Source: Desulfobacterales bacterium HSG16
GTDB lineage: Bacteria; Desulfobacterota; Desulfobacteria; Desulfobacterales; HSG16
Length of the DNA stretch: 64,000 bases
Direction: 5' to 3'
Assembly (NCBI GenBank): GCA_030377965.1
Contig: JAUCGE010000002.1
Location: 49,374 to 113,373 of the forward strand
How positions within the stretch are numbered: position 1 is the stretch's first letter; every line of letters starts with the position of its first letter. A program made the translations under genes and the position numbers. The notes under the pieces were generated by a model. That model made no database searches. It saw nothing but the letters and a program-made list of their open reading frames with translations, and was not told the DNA's origin. Below, piece by piece: positions 63,660 through 64,000 of the stretch.

Positions 63660-64000
63660 CGGTTTTTCTTTCTCGTCTTTTAAAGAAGATATCCTGCGGC
63701 CTGAAAATTGACCCAGTGTACATTTGTTTGATTACCCGTATGGTCATATTGCGCCCTGACTCATGTATGTTTGAGTTTTGAGGGGTAAACTTTATGTTTC
63801 GGGTCCCACCAAAGAATTTTAAACCTATCGTTTATTCTGATGCCCCAAACTCTTTGCGGACCTGTTAATCTTAACTCGACTATCAAGTTTTTAAAATTTG
63901 AAAAATGGATAAATTGGTGCTAATATCCGCTTGAGCGGAAAATTATTTCAATAGCATCGTTTACATAGCGATAGCTCAACCATCAGCATGAGGAACCGGA
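63660..64000. other. Gene-free right edge, possible mobile-element debris
   Basis: 341 bp with no ORF of note. TTGACCCAGTGTACATTTG near 63708 and the terminal GCATGAGGAACCGGA resemble sequences seen at ends of insertion sequences and in group II introns, but neither can be confirmed from this fragment. A small hairpin TCCGCT-TG-AGCGGA lies near 63928. Confidence 0.3.

Noticed and set aside
63970..64000. Group II intron at the right edge
   Set aside because: The last bases (ATGAGGAACCGGA) resemble sequence in group II introns, but no reverse transcriptase gene or domain structure is visible and the window ends.

Overview
The window reads as a chromosomal segment of a Gram-negative, probably anaerobic bacterium. 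The best guess is Desulfobacterota (Desulfobacterales-like 'deltaproteobacteria'). This rests on the lpx operon layout (bamA-skp-lpxD-fabZ-lpxA-lpxI-Gfo/Idh-lpxB-msbA), LpxI in place of LpxH, a BamA with an extra N-terminal domain, a Tat-exported 4x[4Fe-4S] protein paired with a small cytochrome-b-like membrane protein, and large hybrid histidine kinases. No marker gene here fixes the species.

Layout. 0-6 kb: a partial minus-strand membrane protein, a periplasmic FeS/quinone-type electron-transfer pair, then two hybrid sensor kinases, with MITE-like repeats between these genes. 6-13 kb: a TauE/SafE-type permease, an slr1659/slr1658-type switch pair, a 1018-aa UPF0182 membrane protein with two in-frame tandem repeats, and an OmpA-type porin. 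13.7-17.2 kb: minCDE and an amino-acid ABC permease plus binding protein. 17.5-20.6 kb: ndk-trmJ-FAH hydrolase-ADP-ribosylglycohydrolase. 20.9-27.8 kb (minus strand): tRNA-Phe, rsmE, fxsA, a Dus enzyme, a ferredoxin-nitroreductase, an LplT-PlsC fusion and a sigma-54 activator. 28.3-32.8 kb: a TerD-type stress cluster (four proteins, six TerD domains) with an M48-like metalloprotease. 32.9-35.5 kb: pilC and a PilS-like kinase. 35.7-50 kb: lysS, lolCE/lolD, bamA and the lipid A pathway through msbA. 53-58.3 kb: pyrG, a LolA-like exported protein, eno, a small wHTH protein and trmO.

Accessory DNA. Two strongly AT-rich insertions stand out: an AAA ATPase + DUF4435 (Toprim-like) gene pair at 50.7-52.8 kb, organised like a PARIS (AriA/AriB) antiphage system, and a 58.3-63.7 kb block. 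That block holds an ATPase fused to a PD-(D/E)XK-like nuclease domain, a helical-repeat protein translationally coupled to a HEPN-domain protein, a triply frameshifted DUF1016 (YhcG) nuclease remnant, a beheaded LEA-type gene and a GIY-YIG nuclease.

Repeats. Three families of small palindromic, terminally inverted intergenic elements are scattered through the window. Family 1 ends in TAAGTACCTG/GGTACTTA and has four full copies and two fragments. Family 2 ends in TAAGGRWTTTCC and ACCCGAT and has three copies. Family 3 is 159 bp, has two copies differing at 3 positions, and is flanked by TAA. Several abut genes directly: one supplies the start codon of a sensor kinase that has lost its sensor half, and another sits just before the ribosome binding site of the first terD-like gene.
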